From: Microglena sp. YARC
Lineage: Eukaryota > Chlorophyta > Chlorophyceae > Chlamydomonadales > Chlamydomonadaceae
Assembly (NCBI GenBank): GCA_022414725.1
Contig: CM039462.1
Location: 122,470,984 to 122,534,983 of the forward strand
Direction: 5' to 3'
DNA: 64,000 bases
The first letter of the stretch is position 1. The number at the start of each line of letters is the position of its first letter. The notes under the pieces were generated by a model. It saw nothing but the letters and a program-made list of their open reading frames with translations, had not been told where the DNA came from and made no database searches. The translations under genes were made by a program, and so were the position numbers. This document shows, piece after piece, positions 45,291 to 55,040 of this stretch.

Positions 45291-46394
45291 TTGTGCAGTT
45301 TCCACATCGCACCGACATCAAGAAGTGATAATTTTTCTTTTCTTTCTACAACGAGGATTTTAGCCTCAAAGGGTGGGTCTCCGTGCGCCAGCCCTAGACA
45401 CGATGATTTTGTCGATGTAGTCGGCGGAGTCACTCTGACATAAGGAGGGAGTAGGCACCCGTAGGTCGGCAGGAGACGCCCACCCACGACCAATGACACC
45501 TGCTCCACCTGAAGCAAGGTTACATCAGGAAGAGAAGGTTACTGTGGGTTTTGCTTTCGCATATCACTACTGCGCCTGAGCTTGGACTACCGTGCGACAT
45601 AATGTTTCAGTCCACGTTTAGTTTGGATTGATAACATCGTCGATCAGCTCACCGTCTACGGGCATAGTAAACATGGGTAGTAAATACAATACTAATATTT
45701 TTTGCGAAACTGAGAATTAGTGCTGAGTTGGTTGATAGAGACTCCAGCATGAAGCTGGTCATGAATCCTGAATCCTTTGAAGGATGCAACTTTCTCACAA
45801 ATGTGGTAAAGAAATAGACGAGAATCGCTGAATTATGTAATGACTGTAGCACGAACTCAGGGCCGCCGTCGGTAAACGATAATTTGAGGTTCAGTTCATC
45901 AGTGCTTTTTCTTTTTAGCCCCTCCTGATATCCTGGTTGTGCAAGTCCCTTTTGCCTATCTGGCTACCCCTGGACTATTACAACATACAAATAGGTTGGT
46001 AAATACAATACTACATCACGCTCTTGATTGCATACTGTAATACAATCACGTTGGGTTGGACAGTTTAAAGATAAGTCCAGGCCTTTCAGTCAAGCCTGGA
46101 CTTGTCTTTTAAACAAGTCCAGGGGTAGCCACTAGCCAGATAAGTTGAAGAACTTGAACTTGGTTACAAAGCTTCAGCCAGCAATTTGGCTGCTCGCCGT
46201 TTTCGGCGGTAATACAATTTACCAGGAAAGTGTAAGCGCAAAATCACTTTTTAATTTTTTCCATTCATTTCACTTTCAGTTTGTTCTCCTTTTCTTCTGA
46301 ACGATAAAAAACAGTACAAAACTAACTAATCAGACTTACCAAAAAAGGCTTGAACCAGTCTCTTTATATATTCATGGATGAACAGAGGAAGCTT

Positions 46395-46640
46395 TTATCG
46401 ACCTTCAACTTCTGGATTGCATATTAGGTAACGTAGAGGAATCATTTTGCACTCAGATTGGGAAATCGTGTTCTGATACTTTCTTCTCGAATTCAGTAAG
46501 GCTTTGTCAGTACATTCAAAGACTACGTGGGGTTCATCTTGAACTGTTCCATAATCACAAAGGTGACACACTCGATCCTTCCAAGGAACAATTGGATGTT
46601 TTCATCTGTCGCTTTCCATGTCTAGGTAGCGGGAGGGAGT
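46395..46640 (-). pseudogene. Non-LTR (LINE) retrotransposon C-terminal tail, degenerate
   Basis: On the minus strand an interrupted frame reads RFITPSRYLDMESDR, a TGA stop, then KHPIVPWKDRVCHLCDYG and DEPHVVFECTDKALLNSRRK, with a stop TAA at 46395. The C-x2-C...H-x4-C arrangement with a DE-P/Y-H-V-V-F-x-C core is typical of the zinc-binding tail after the reverse transcriptase of many LINEs. No reverse transcriptase domain precedes it. This is a short 5'-truncated remnant. Confidence 0.6.
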
Positions 46641-47436
46641 TATAAATCTAGTACGACGTGGCTAGGGCATCAGACACATCCTTGCCCCAATAGTCTTAGC
46701 GTTCCCTAGCCATGTTGAGATTGGCAAGGGCAACGTCCAGCATCATGTCAGAGTTACTATCACAGTATTTCACGACTACTTGAACTTGAACTTGCGTACA
46801 TAACTCCAGCTAGCAGGTTGGCTGCTCGCCGCCTTAGGCAGCAAAAGCAATATTATTCAACAGGTACAACACTCGAACTTGGTTACATAACGTAGATTCA
46901 GCCAGCCAGCAATTTGGCTGCTCGCCGACTTAGGCAGTAAAATAATTACCAGGGAAAATGTAAACGCGTACAAATAATTGTGGCAACAAGTACTGGACAG
47001 ATTAATAACTAAGGATTTGGGCATGCACTTGTTGAATAGGGCTGCACGATCCCAGGGTGTAACATTTAGGAAGGGAAAAACCTACTGTATCGGGCGGCTT
47101 GATTTATCGGACTGCACGATTTTAGTATTAGGCTGCACGATTCCCTTACATTTGGGAGTCGAATGCCCCTGTGCTTATTTGGGGGCGCAGGAGTGGGCCT
47201 ACCGGTACATTCAAAAGATTGTTCTTCAAAGAAACCATAGCATAGGTATCCAGTACTATCTATCTGCATGCCTTAACCACAAATCGAAGTATCAAAAGCT
47301 AACCTGTCTAATAATGCATATAATCTCCAACGGCAAGTCTGATTATGTTGGCTTTCAGGTGCACTAGGTTGCTTCAGTCTTGGCGGAAGAGCCAGTCTGA
47401 GTAGCTGCCTAGAAGCTGCTGTGCGTAGCTAAAAAT

Positions 47437-48140
47437 AGTAGCGGTGCCCAGAATCTCTTCCGAAGTGCTATTGGGTAAAGGAAGGTGGCGGAAGACTGCT
47501 TTGGTTTGCAGTTGCAGGTGCCTGACTTGTTTGACAAGAGGTGAGGTGGGTAACAGAGGCAGCAAGTGGCACGCTGCTTATATGTTGTTACAGGCCAGGG
47601 GTAGCCAAATAGGCTGAAGGGACTTTCCCAACCATGGTATCAGGAGGGGCTAAAACAAAACAAAAGCTGTTGAACTGAACCCTAAACAATCGTTTTGCAG
47701 ACGGGGCCCTGAGTTCGTGCTGCAGTGATAGTTTAATTATACAATTACGATAAAGGCTGCAAGCTCCATTGGATGTTTGGAAAGGCCCTTCTGCAGGCAC
47801 CCCTGGTTGCAAAGGCTGACAGCACAAGGCATGAGGCAGTGGTTTAGGAAGACAGTGCCCAGAATCCCTTGCTAAATGCTCGGGCGCAGGAAGGTGGCTG
47901 AAGACTGATTATGTTTGAAGTTCCAGGTGTCAGACTCGGAAAGGCTCTTCTGCTGGCACCCCTGACTGCAAAAGGCTGATAGCACAAGACATGCGGCAGC
48001 GGTATAGAAAAACAGTGCCCATAGTCCCTTGCTACGTGCTCTTGGGTGCAGGAAGGTGGCGGAAGACTGCTTTGGTCTGAAGTTGCAGGCGGCCAACCTG
48101 CTTGTCGAGAGGTGAGGTGGGTAGCAGAGGCAGCAAGTGG
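47437..48140 (-). repeat. Echo copies of the methyltransferase gene's 3' end
   Basis: Plus-strand units with GGAAAGGCCCTTCTGCTGGC, GCACCCCTG..TGCAAAAGCTG, GACATGCGGCAGCGGTATAG and GGAAGGTGGCGGAAGACTGC occur in the gene (48040-48240), at 47930-48092 and 47752-47925, and partly at 47437-47580. The copies downstream of the stop are frame-broken. One is interrupted by a dispersed repeat (47588-47735). Confidence 0.85.
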
Positions 48141-49756
48141 CGCGCTGCTAGCTCCATTCGATGTTTGGAAAGGCCCTTCTGCTGGCACCCCTGCTTGCAA
48201 AAGCTGACGGCACAGGACATGCGGCAGCGGTATAGAGCATGGGAAGCATTGTCTGCCTGGCAAATGCAACAGCAAGAGATATGGACGGGTATGCTTTGAC
48301 TGCCTCGCTTCCACACACTCAACGTGTAACATGTGTTGCCCCAGTTAGGGAGAGCCACCAGCTGAGTGCATGTGAAGGTATTGGCCAGCCGTGATTGAAA
48401 AGCTGCAGTTCCTGTGTCGCCATTCCACTCCCCAACATACAGCACCACGTCTCCTTGGCTGCACCGAAGGGCATCTAGGGCCATCTCAGAGTCAGGGGGG
48501 GGGTAGCAGAGGAATAGGGCTTGGCCCTGGAACCTAGGCTTCTGCAGGTCTTGAGCCACGCCACGTTCAACCAGTGTGTGGGATCCAACCTTGCCATGGT
48601 ACTCGTTGGCCTGCTGTTGAGGGGGAGCCACGTCCAGAGCAGTGATGGTTTTGGTCTCGGCCTTGGTTTCGGATCTCTGGCGGAGGAGACTCGCCCAGTA
48701 GCCTGTGCCGGCGCCCAGTTCCACGATTGGGGTGTGCTGCATCATGCAGTCGAGGGCCTCCTCATTGGGAACTGCAAAAGCATAAAAGCGAGCAGCGAAG
48801 TCGCGGCAGTTATCGCGCCACTTCCGCAGAAGCTCGAAACATAAGGGGTCGGCCTTCTTGAGGGTCATTTCGGAGGGTGGTTTCTTCTCGCTGCTCAGAT
48901 CAGTCCAATTATCTGGGTAGCGGACGCGCTGGAAAAGTAGCAGGGTTTCGAGCCATCGCGAGCAGCACAGGGCGAGCAGAGGGTTGGAGTGAAGCAACTT
49001 CGGACATGCCCCGGCTAGTGCCACGCTGTCGTCGTCGTCATCATTCGACCGGTCGGATCCAGTGAGCCAGTCGGGGGGGTGGCCAAACAGAGAGCGATAG
49101 CTCGCCAGCGCTTCCTTTGCGCTACGCGGATCCCACGCCAAGGTGCCAAAGTAGTGCGCAGGTGAAGGAAGTAGTTGCTGCTTTCTGTTGGTGGAGGCTC
49201 CGTAATATAGCCAGTTGTAAGCATCGTCCAGAGCCATGAGAAGGTTAATTCGCTCCTCGGGTGTTGGTGCGCGCTGTTTCATAATCTTTGAAAGTGTTTG
49301 CACCGTTTGCAGCGCGTTTGAGAGCTCGGTAAAGCACGACAATTTCGTGCGTGCCTGCCGAAACGCTGCTGAGCTGAAAAGCGGGACCAAAATGCCATGC
49401 ACGCGGGCGTTGGTTAGCGGGTCCATGATCGCTGTTCTCATGTTTCGAATGGCGCAAAGCAATTGATGCTCGCAGCAGGCCTCGGATCGGCTGGGATGAA
49501 GCACATGCGATGCTGCAGCTTGGCCACAATTGTCGCAGCCGTCAGTGCAGAGCAAAACGCTGCCGCCTTTTAGGTCTTCAGAGGTGAAGGTTTGGCAATC
49601 GCCTCGCATGGAGGCTCCCAGGCGAAAGGAAGCGCTAGCATGAGCATGAATTGCCTCACCACCACCCTGTCGATGTTGCTGCTGCTGCTCATGCGGCGGG
49701 CTGGATTCCCTCGCCCGCTTCTTCCTATCGCTTTTCTGCTGCTGCTTCCTTTTCAT
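48032..49756 (-). CDS. SAM-dependent methyltransferase-like protein with C-terminal Cys-rich finger
   Basis: A single open frame of 574 residues with an ATG at 49756 and a stop at 48032, and no intron evident. The N-terminus is Lys/Gln/Arg-rich and low complexity. Around residue 343, IVELGAGTGYWASLLRQR is a clear SAM-binding motif I. ITALDVAPP follows at the motif II position, ALFLCYPPPDSEMALDAL is the motif IV-like strand and loop, and VVLYVGEWNGDTG comes after. This layout matches an uncharacterised eukaryotic methyltransferase family, so the substrate is unknown. Residues of about 493-540 form a MYND/HIT-like Cys-rich finger (CCICQADNASHALYRC, then CAVSFCKQGCQQ). The finger-encoding end is repeated downstream, so the last 40 or so codons may be derived from that duplication. 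It could be nested in a long intron of the WD40 gene on the same strand. Confidence 0.75.
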   Translation of the reverse strand: MKRKQQQKSDRKKRARESSPPHEQQQQHRQGGGEAIHAHASASFRLGASMRGDCQTFTSEDLKGGSVLLCTDGCDNCGQAAASHVLHPSRSEACCEHQLLCAIRNMRTAIMDPLTNARVHGILVPLFSSAAFRQARTKLSCFTELSNALQTVQTLSKIMKQRAPTPEERINLLMALDDAYNWLYYGASTNRKQQLLPSPAHYFGTLAWDPRSAKEALASYRSLFGHPPDWLTGSDRSNDDDDDSVALAGACPKLLHSNPLLALCCSRWLETLLLFQRVRYPDNWTDLSSEKKPPSEMTLKKADPLCFELLRKWRDNCRDFAARFYAFAVPNEEALDCMMQHTPIVELGAGTGYWASLLRQRSETKAETKTITALDVAPPQQQANEYHGKVGSHTLVERGVAQDLQKPRFQGQALFLCYPPPDSEMALDALRCSQGDVVLYVGEWNGDTGTAAFQSRLANTFTCTQLVALPNWGNTCYTLSVWKRGSQSIPVHISCCCICQADNASHALYRCRMSCAVSFCKQGCQQKGLSKHRMELAARHLLPLLPTSPLDKQVGRLQLQTKAVFRHLPAPKST

Positions 49757-50440
49757 CGTCCCCCCTCAGCGTAGAAGCCCTGCTAATATTACAGACCTCA
49801 GCACTTATCGTTAGACCAGAGAGATAAGAAGGCTATGCTGCATATAAGCGTTGCACGTCAGGGAAACATGCATCGAACCATCTGAAAAGAGGGTTCAAGA
49901 ATGGAGCAAGATACACAACAGGGAGGCGAAGCCGGAAGGAAGTAGAATTCAGGAGGATGCGATGTGATTCATGTGTCCAACTGAACGAAAGCATAAGCAA
50001 TGACGAAAGCTTGTTTGAGTCGGTTGGTGGCAGATGGGGGGCGTGCCCGGGCGTGCCCACTGGGGCGGAAGTCCACGGGGGCCCCCGTGGGAGGTGGGGG
50101 GGGGGGGGGGGAAATACTTATTGCATGAGGTCCTAAGTGGTGCCAATAGAATACACTTACCAAGGCCTACTCATGGGTGGTCTCAGAATGTCATTTGGAG
50201 GTCTGAATACCAAGTTAGCAAAAAAAACAAATGAGGGCTGACCCCCCCCCCCCCCCCCCCCCCCCCCTCCCCCCCCAAATGAGGTGCTCAGAATGACCTG
50301 AAAAGTAACTCGACATATCGCCATGATACATGCCATAAGTCTATTACAGCCCCATTCTCAGAAAAAACGATTGGCTGTACTAAACATTTGAGGCCTGGGT
50401 TCCTCCTGCCCCCCCGACACCTTTTCGACTTTTTGATGGT
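49757..50440. other. Spacer upstream of the methyltransferase gene and the LTR element
   Basis: No gene is seen. It contains an 18-bp perfect palindrome (CCACGGGGGCCCCCGTGG, 50073-50090), a G run (about 50095-50111) and a C run (about 50241-50276). The segment ending TCCGG at 50445 is the left target site of the LTR element. Confidence 0.6.
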
Positions 50441-50445
50441 TCCGG

Positions 50446-50666
50446 TGTTATTGACTGATTTATATATCAGTCTCTGAGTTAGCATTGTGCACACCGGTAC
50501 CAGTTCCCTCCTGGTCCCGTGTTGCCTGCCGCCAGGCCACAGGCTAGCTGTGGCCTGCGCGTGACTGCAGTGCCTTGCAGTACACATCTCTATTTCTATA
50601 TGATTGCGCTTAATAGCATCTTCTCCGCTATCGTGCTTACACCGTTGTAAAGAACTTGCATTAAAA
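50446..50666 (+). repeat. 5' LTR
   Basis: Starts TGTTATTGACTGATTTATAT and ends TTGCATTAAAA. It lacks the 9-bp segment present in the 3' LTR near GATTGCGCC. The sequence after it (GGTTATGTGCGCC) would hold the primer-binding site, but no tRNA match is obvious. Confidence 0.92.
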
Positions 50667-51187
50667 GGTTATGTGCGCCATCAATAGACGCTAAAAGAAG
50701 ACAGCCGCTGAGTACCGACCCTCAGGTATCAGTTCCCCTCTGACTAGCTCGAAGGCCCGAGTCCTAGCATCTGGATCCCCGACTGCGGATCCAACTAACT
50801 GCTGCTCCGCCTGCCGCTTCATCCAAGACCTACTTTGGACCTGCCGCTGCGTCCTACGACTGGAGCAAGCAAGAGCACCTGCTAGTCACCGAAATCTATG
50901 AAGTGAGTTTTGAAAGACGTCCTCACCGAGATACCACACAGAGCTGTATTGATCCCAGACGATCATTGTGCTTGCGACCACAGCCTTCAACAAGAGGCTC
51001 TTGTTGCCGAACATTGCCAACCGGCGAAGTTCACCATTCCCACCCCACTGGATCCTTTCGGATCGCCGATTCCCACAAGCACAGCATCTCCACTTCCCCT
51101 GCCCTGCCCTCGTAATCCCACACCATCCATCACTCCGACCTATAACACCAAGACCCCAGCCGAGAAGACACTTATTCACCAGTCATC

Positions 51188-52447
51188 ATGCACAACTCCA
51201 AGATCTTCAGTGGCAACACCATATACACATGGCGTAACGCCAAGGTGCATATCCTCCTCGACCTCAAGTCCGACAAGGACTGTATCGCCATCGCCTACGA
51301 CTGTCAACAGGCGGTCGTTAATGGGGAGCCTGCTGACTCTGACGGTTACCCTGCTGATGACGTTAGTTACCCTGTTGTTGCGGGTGCTGACCCTGCTGTT
51401 CCAGTTCGTGGTGTCCCCAACAGGATCTCCACCTAGAAGAACAACAAGGCATTCAAGATGATTCTGGATCGAGTATCAGCGCCGATCCAACAAGCCATCC
51501 TTGCTCATACTGACATGGCCACCAAAGCTTTCAGGTTCCTGGACTCCCTCTACTCTGAGCAAGCTGAAAAACGAGAGCTATCTACTGTCGCTGCTCTCTA
51601 TGATCTCACCATGTCTGGTCATGAATCACTGCAGACTTACCTCTCCAGAGCATTTGACTTGTACTCCCAACTTCCCAAGATCCAAGGGACTTCCACCACT
51701 TCTGTTCCTGCCTTTCTCAATCTCATTGTCAAGGGACTCAATTCTCGTCCTGAATATGATGGATACATCAACCAGTTCAACCCTGATGAAGTCACTACCT
51801 TTGCCATCCTCCAAACTAAGATTAATCAGTGGTGATTGGTAAAGAATGTTGACCCCGCCCCATCTCCAGAGGAAGCTGAGGTGGCTGCAGCAGCCTACAG
51901 GTACAGAAGACCCTCCAACAACAGAAGCCTGCAGAGAGACAGAAGAGACATCAACAAGAAGATGACCTGCTGGAACTGTGGAGGAGTAGGACACAGCTCC
52001 AGGGAATGTATCAGCGGAGACACTGATCTGGCTTTTAAGCCAGTTGACTCTGATGGTGCTGAAAATGGATCAAAGTCACCCCCCAAGGAGAGATCAAGTG
52101 ACAACAAGGACTCTGACAAGAAGAAGTCCTCATCCCGCTGGAGAAGTGACCGTACCAGGAGGAGCCAAAGCAGGGGACGCCATGCCCACGTTGCTGACGG
52201 TGACCACTCCACCTCCACTTCCAACTCTGACAGTGAGGATGAGGAACACAACTTCCCCTCTCTGGCACTGGATGAAGACACTCCACAGCCCATGAGTTTT
52301 GCTGCATCAACCAGAGGCAAGTCTGTATCATTTTCCCTGCCATATGACCCCCTGGCTGACAAAACATTCTTTGGGCATATGAGTGCTGATGATGATTGCA
52401 CTATAGATGATGATGAAGGAGTTTACCAGGCAGCACTACAGAAATAA
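51188..52447 (+). CDS. Gag-like region of the LTR element (stop-interrupted)
   Basis: One frame starts MHNSKIFSGNTIYTWRNAKV and runs through a capsid-like helical segment (AFRFLDSLYSEQAEKRELST, ESLQTYLSRAFDLYSQLPKI), as in Copia gag (UBN2-type). A CCHC zinc knuckle, CWNCGGVGHSSREC, then a Ser/Asp/Arg-rich nucleocapsid-like tail follow. In-frame stops are TAG at 51434, TGA at 51833 and TAA at 52445, with no frameshift. Two of them fall between recognisable modules. Whether they are decay or readthrough sites cannot be told from sequence alone. Confidence 0.78.
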
Positions 52448-53014
52448 TGGATCATAGACACTGCAGCCCACTTCCATGCCATAAGTAACACCTCCTATCT
52501 GCATGACATTCAGGATCTCCCACAGCCCATTACGCTGCAGCTGGCAGACCAAGGATCTCCACCTATCTTCTGCAGGCAGATATGGAAGGCCAAGATCAAG
52601 GGCCATGACAACGCACTGATCATCCTGAATGGTGTACTCCTTGCTGACTGCAAAATGCCCAACATCATTAGCATCCATGCAGCCACCAACCTGTGCCCAG
52701 ATCTCCAAGTCCACCTGTCCAAGACCAATGCCACTCTCTCCATACCTAACAAGTCTGGCACCAAGCTACTCCTATCAAGCCCCAAAAGGCATAGGCTCTA
52801 CCTCACTCAAAACTCCCCAGCTACCCACAGTGACCACTCTAGTGGACCAACCACTGCCTACATTATGATGGTTACCAAAGCTACATCATCCCACACTGGC
52901 TCTGAGACAGGGCAGTGCCCACCTACTCATGAGACTACCCCCAGTAGGGCTGATCAACACTTTCAAGACCTTGCCCCTACCACTGAGCCATCTGCATCCC
53001 ACACTGGCTCTTAG
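52448..53014 (+). CDS. Copia-type aspartic protease-like region
   Basis: This continues the gag frame directly after the TAA. WIIDTAAHFHAI corresponds to the Copia protease active-site motif (usually W-x-x-D-S/T-G-A). The catalytic Asp and Thr are present, but the glycine is Ala. The later stretch LLADCKMPNIISIHAA resembles the conserved VLYVPxxxxNLLSV strand. The 3' part encodes a repeated Ser/Thr/Pro segment (SHTGSETGQCPPTHETTPSR and two relatives, 52888-53160). A TAG at 53012 interrupts the second repeat. Confidence 0.65.
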   Translation, partial: WIIDTAAHFHAISNTSYLHDIQDLPQPITLQLADQGSPPIFCRQIWKAKIKGHDNALIILNGVLLADCKMPNIISIHAATNLCPDLQVHLSKTNATLSIPNKSGTKLLLSSPKRHRLYLTQNSPATHSDHSSGPTTAYIMMVTKATSSHTGSETGQCPPTHETTPSRADQHFQDLAPTTEPSASHTGS

Positions 53015-54256
53015 ACAGGGCAGTACCCACCCACTCATGTGACTGCCCCCAGTAGGGCAGATCAAGACCTCCAAGACTTTGCCTCTGCTCCTGAGCCATC
53101 TACATCAAACACTGACTCTGAGACAGGGCAGTACCCACCCATTCATGTGACTGCCCCCAGTGCCCATGAAGACCCTGCTGGAACTAACACCCCTTCCTTT
53201 CACCATCATACCACACCTTCCACTTCAGAGAACTTCCTTGAAGAGACTGACAGTGACAGTGACATGGAAGGATTGCCAGGCCTAATAACACCAGAGGTCT
53301 ACTCCCAACGCATGGCAGAACGTGAAAAAGGGTTCAAGCCCCTGTCAGAAGACCAGCAAGTTGGTGACCCACCAGACATCCCCACTATCTCTCCAGCAGC
53401 CACCCAGCAACGTCACCTCCTTCGAATCCTCTCACCCACTCCTGAACTTCCTGACCATCTGAACAACCTGACCCTGCAACAAGCCAGAGCAGAGATGGAA
53501 CTTCTCAGTGACCAGATCAGGACCAACTATGAAGAGTATGTTGGCCCCATAGATGGTGAGGGACCACTCAAGCAATCTGATCTAGTCTCAGCAACCACCT
53601 GGCAACAGTGGATCCTCCAGAACAGCTCACCTGACATTGAGATCCCACTAGGAGAAGTCAATCAGAATGTCATCCACATCCACTTCTCCAACAACTCAAG
53701 CCTCAGCCTGACCAGATTTGGACGTACCCTCCACCTCCTGAACAACAAGCCTGCTCCACCATCCTTCAATATCAAGCCCAGGCCTCCACTCTCCCAACTC
53801 ATCACTACCTTCACCACCAGATTCCCAACCCTGCTGACATCTGAGAAAGGAAAGTTTCCCTACAGACCTATGCACAGAGAGCCATCTGAAGCCTATGCCC
53901 CTGTCCTCAAGCACACTAGCAGGCTCCAACAGATGGTGCAAGCCTACCCCACTGTCTCTACTGCAGCCAGACTCACCTTACAGTGGGCCGTCTGCCTCCA
54001 GGCAGCCATGACCAATGCCCATGTAGTTGCCCTCTCATTCAGACCCAAGATGATCATGGACCCCAGGAGCTGTGCCTATCCTGGAGGAAAAGTATTGTGT
54101 GTCAACCATCTCAGTATGGACTGGAGCCCCATGGACTTCACTTTCATCAACATCCTTGTCCCACCAAACCTGGCTACCAAGTCATTTGATGAGTTCCTAG
54201 CCCAAGTCTGCAACCAGATTGCCCTGGATGTCTTCCCCACTCTATCAGGCACCTAG
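53015..54256 (+). CDS. Unknown C-terminal ORF of the LTR element
   Basis: The same frame continues for about 410 codons to a TAG at 54254, still without a frameshift. It contains an acidic Ser/Pro/Thr linker, a helical segment LTLQQARAEMELLSDQIRTN and a region with ATTWQQWILQNSSPDIEIPL. The rest (FGRTLHLLNNKPAPPSF, LQWAVCLQAAMTNAHVVALS, FDEFLAQVCNQIALDVF) looks like a folded domain. I match it to no pol domain. It sits where integrase would start, and may be a captured or lineage-specific structural ORF. Confidence 0.65.
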   Translation, partial: TGQYPPTHVTAPSRADQDLQDFASAPEPSTSNTDSETGQYPPIHVTAPSAHEDPAGTNTPSFHHHTTPSTSENFLEETDSDSDMEGLPGLITPEVYSQRMAEREKGFKPLSEDQQVGDPPDIPTISPAATQQRHLLRILSPTPELPDHLNNLTLQQARAEMELLSDQIRTNYEEYVGPIDGEGPLKQSDLVSATTWQQWILQNSSPDIEIPLGEVNQNVIHIHFSNNSSLSLTRFGRTLHLLNNKPAPPSFNIKPRPPLSQLITTFTTRFPTLLTSEKGKFPYRPMHREPSEAYAPVLKHTSRLQQMVQAYPTVSTAARLTLQWAVCLQAAMTNAHVVALSFRPKMIMDPRSCAYPGGKVLCVNHLSMDWSPMDFTFINILVPPNLATKSFDEFLAQVCNQIALDVFPTLSGT

Positions 54257-55040
54257 TAAACTAGATCAGACTTTGCCCTGCCCATGTTCTTTTTTAGCCT
54301 TGAACACTCTAGAATTTATTAGACTGTATGCCAAATGTACTGCCCCATGTACTGACAACAGGCAGTACACCTTATCTAGATTTTCACATGGCATTTCAAC
54401 ATGATGTCTGCAACTTTCAAATTTAGGTTACAGCCCTTCAGCTATTGACCCAAATTATGGGGGGACTAGTACAGACATCCTGTCTAGAACTAAGCCTTTA
54501 GTCTCGAATCATGCACCCATCTCGTAACCTAGGCTATCTCCCCAAGCTTTATCCAAGTCTGGGAGCTTCCCTCTTTTTCAGTTTCCTAAGCAGCCTCTCT
54601 GCCATAAAGCCTGCAGCATATCTGCAGTTTCCTTCCAGCTTCCCAGCAGCCTCCCTGCAACCTAGTCTGCAGCCTATCTGCAGTTCCCCTCCAGCTTCCC
54701 AGCAGTTTCTCTGCACCCTAGCCTGCACCTTTTCTGCAGTTTAAATTCACCCCTTTGCAGCCTCCCTGCATCCTAAGCTTGCAGCCTCACTGCAAGATTT
54801 ATTTTAAGTAACTTACCCATAGATCTGCTAGCCTAGTAGATTAACCCCGAGACTCTACAAGATAGAGGAAAACCCTTCCTCTCTGCCTCGACTTGAATAA
54901 ATCATTTATCCAAGTCCCTGCCCCATGTACTGACTTCTCTACCTCTCTTTACTATATAGTAATTAGTACTTAATTTTCTTATGCCCCCCAGTTAATTCCA
55001 GGAATTCTTTAGTTAAAGAATACCTTGAATTGGGGGGGGA
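54257..55040 (+). other. Non-coding 3' part of the LTR element
   Basis: Contains a degenerate tandem block of CCTCCCTGCAACCTAGTCTG / CAGTTTCCTTCCAGCTTCCC units (54575-54800), an AT-rich stretch, and the polypurine tract TTGGGGGGGGA at 55030-55040. Confidence 0.75.

Larger units (their letters stand above)
45094..48031. other. Intergenic repeat region
   Basis: The region contains a TIR element (45112-45290) and an echo of the upstream gene's last coding bases (about 45280-45333). It also has dispersed CTACCCCTGGACT repeats (45845-45986 and, inverted, 47588-47735), several CAGCCAGCAATTTGG repeats, a LINE tail (46395-46640), a partial TIR element (47366-47432) and echoes of the methyltransferase 3' end (47437-48031). 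An open stretch at 46978-47367 has no recognisable family, and I do not call it a gene. Confidence 0.7.

Noticed and set aside
46978..47367. 129-codon plus-strand open frame
   Set aside because: Starts from an alternative codon, lies among dispersed repeats, and has no recognisable motif and mixed composition.
50073..50090. 18-bp perfect palindrome CCACGGGGGCCCCCGTGG as a regulatory site
   Set aside because: A single copy in a GC-rich simple-sequence context, with no functional indication.
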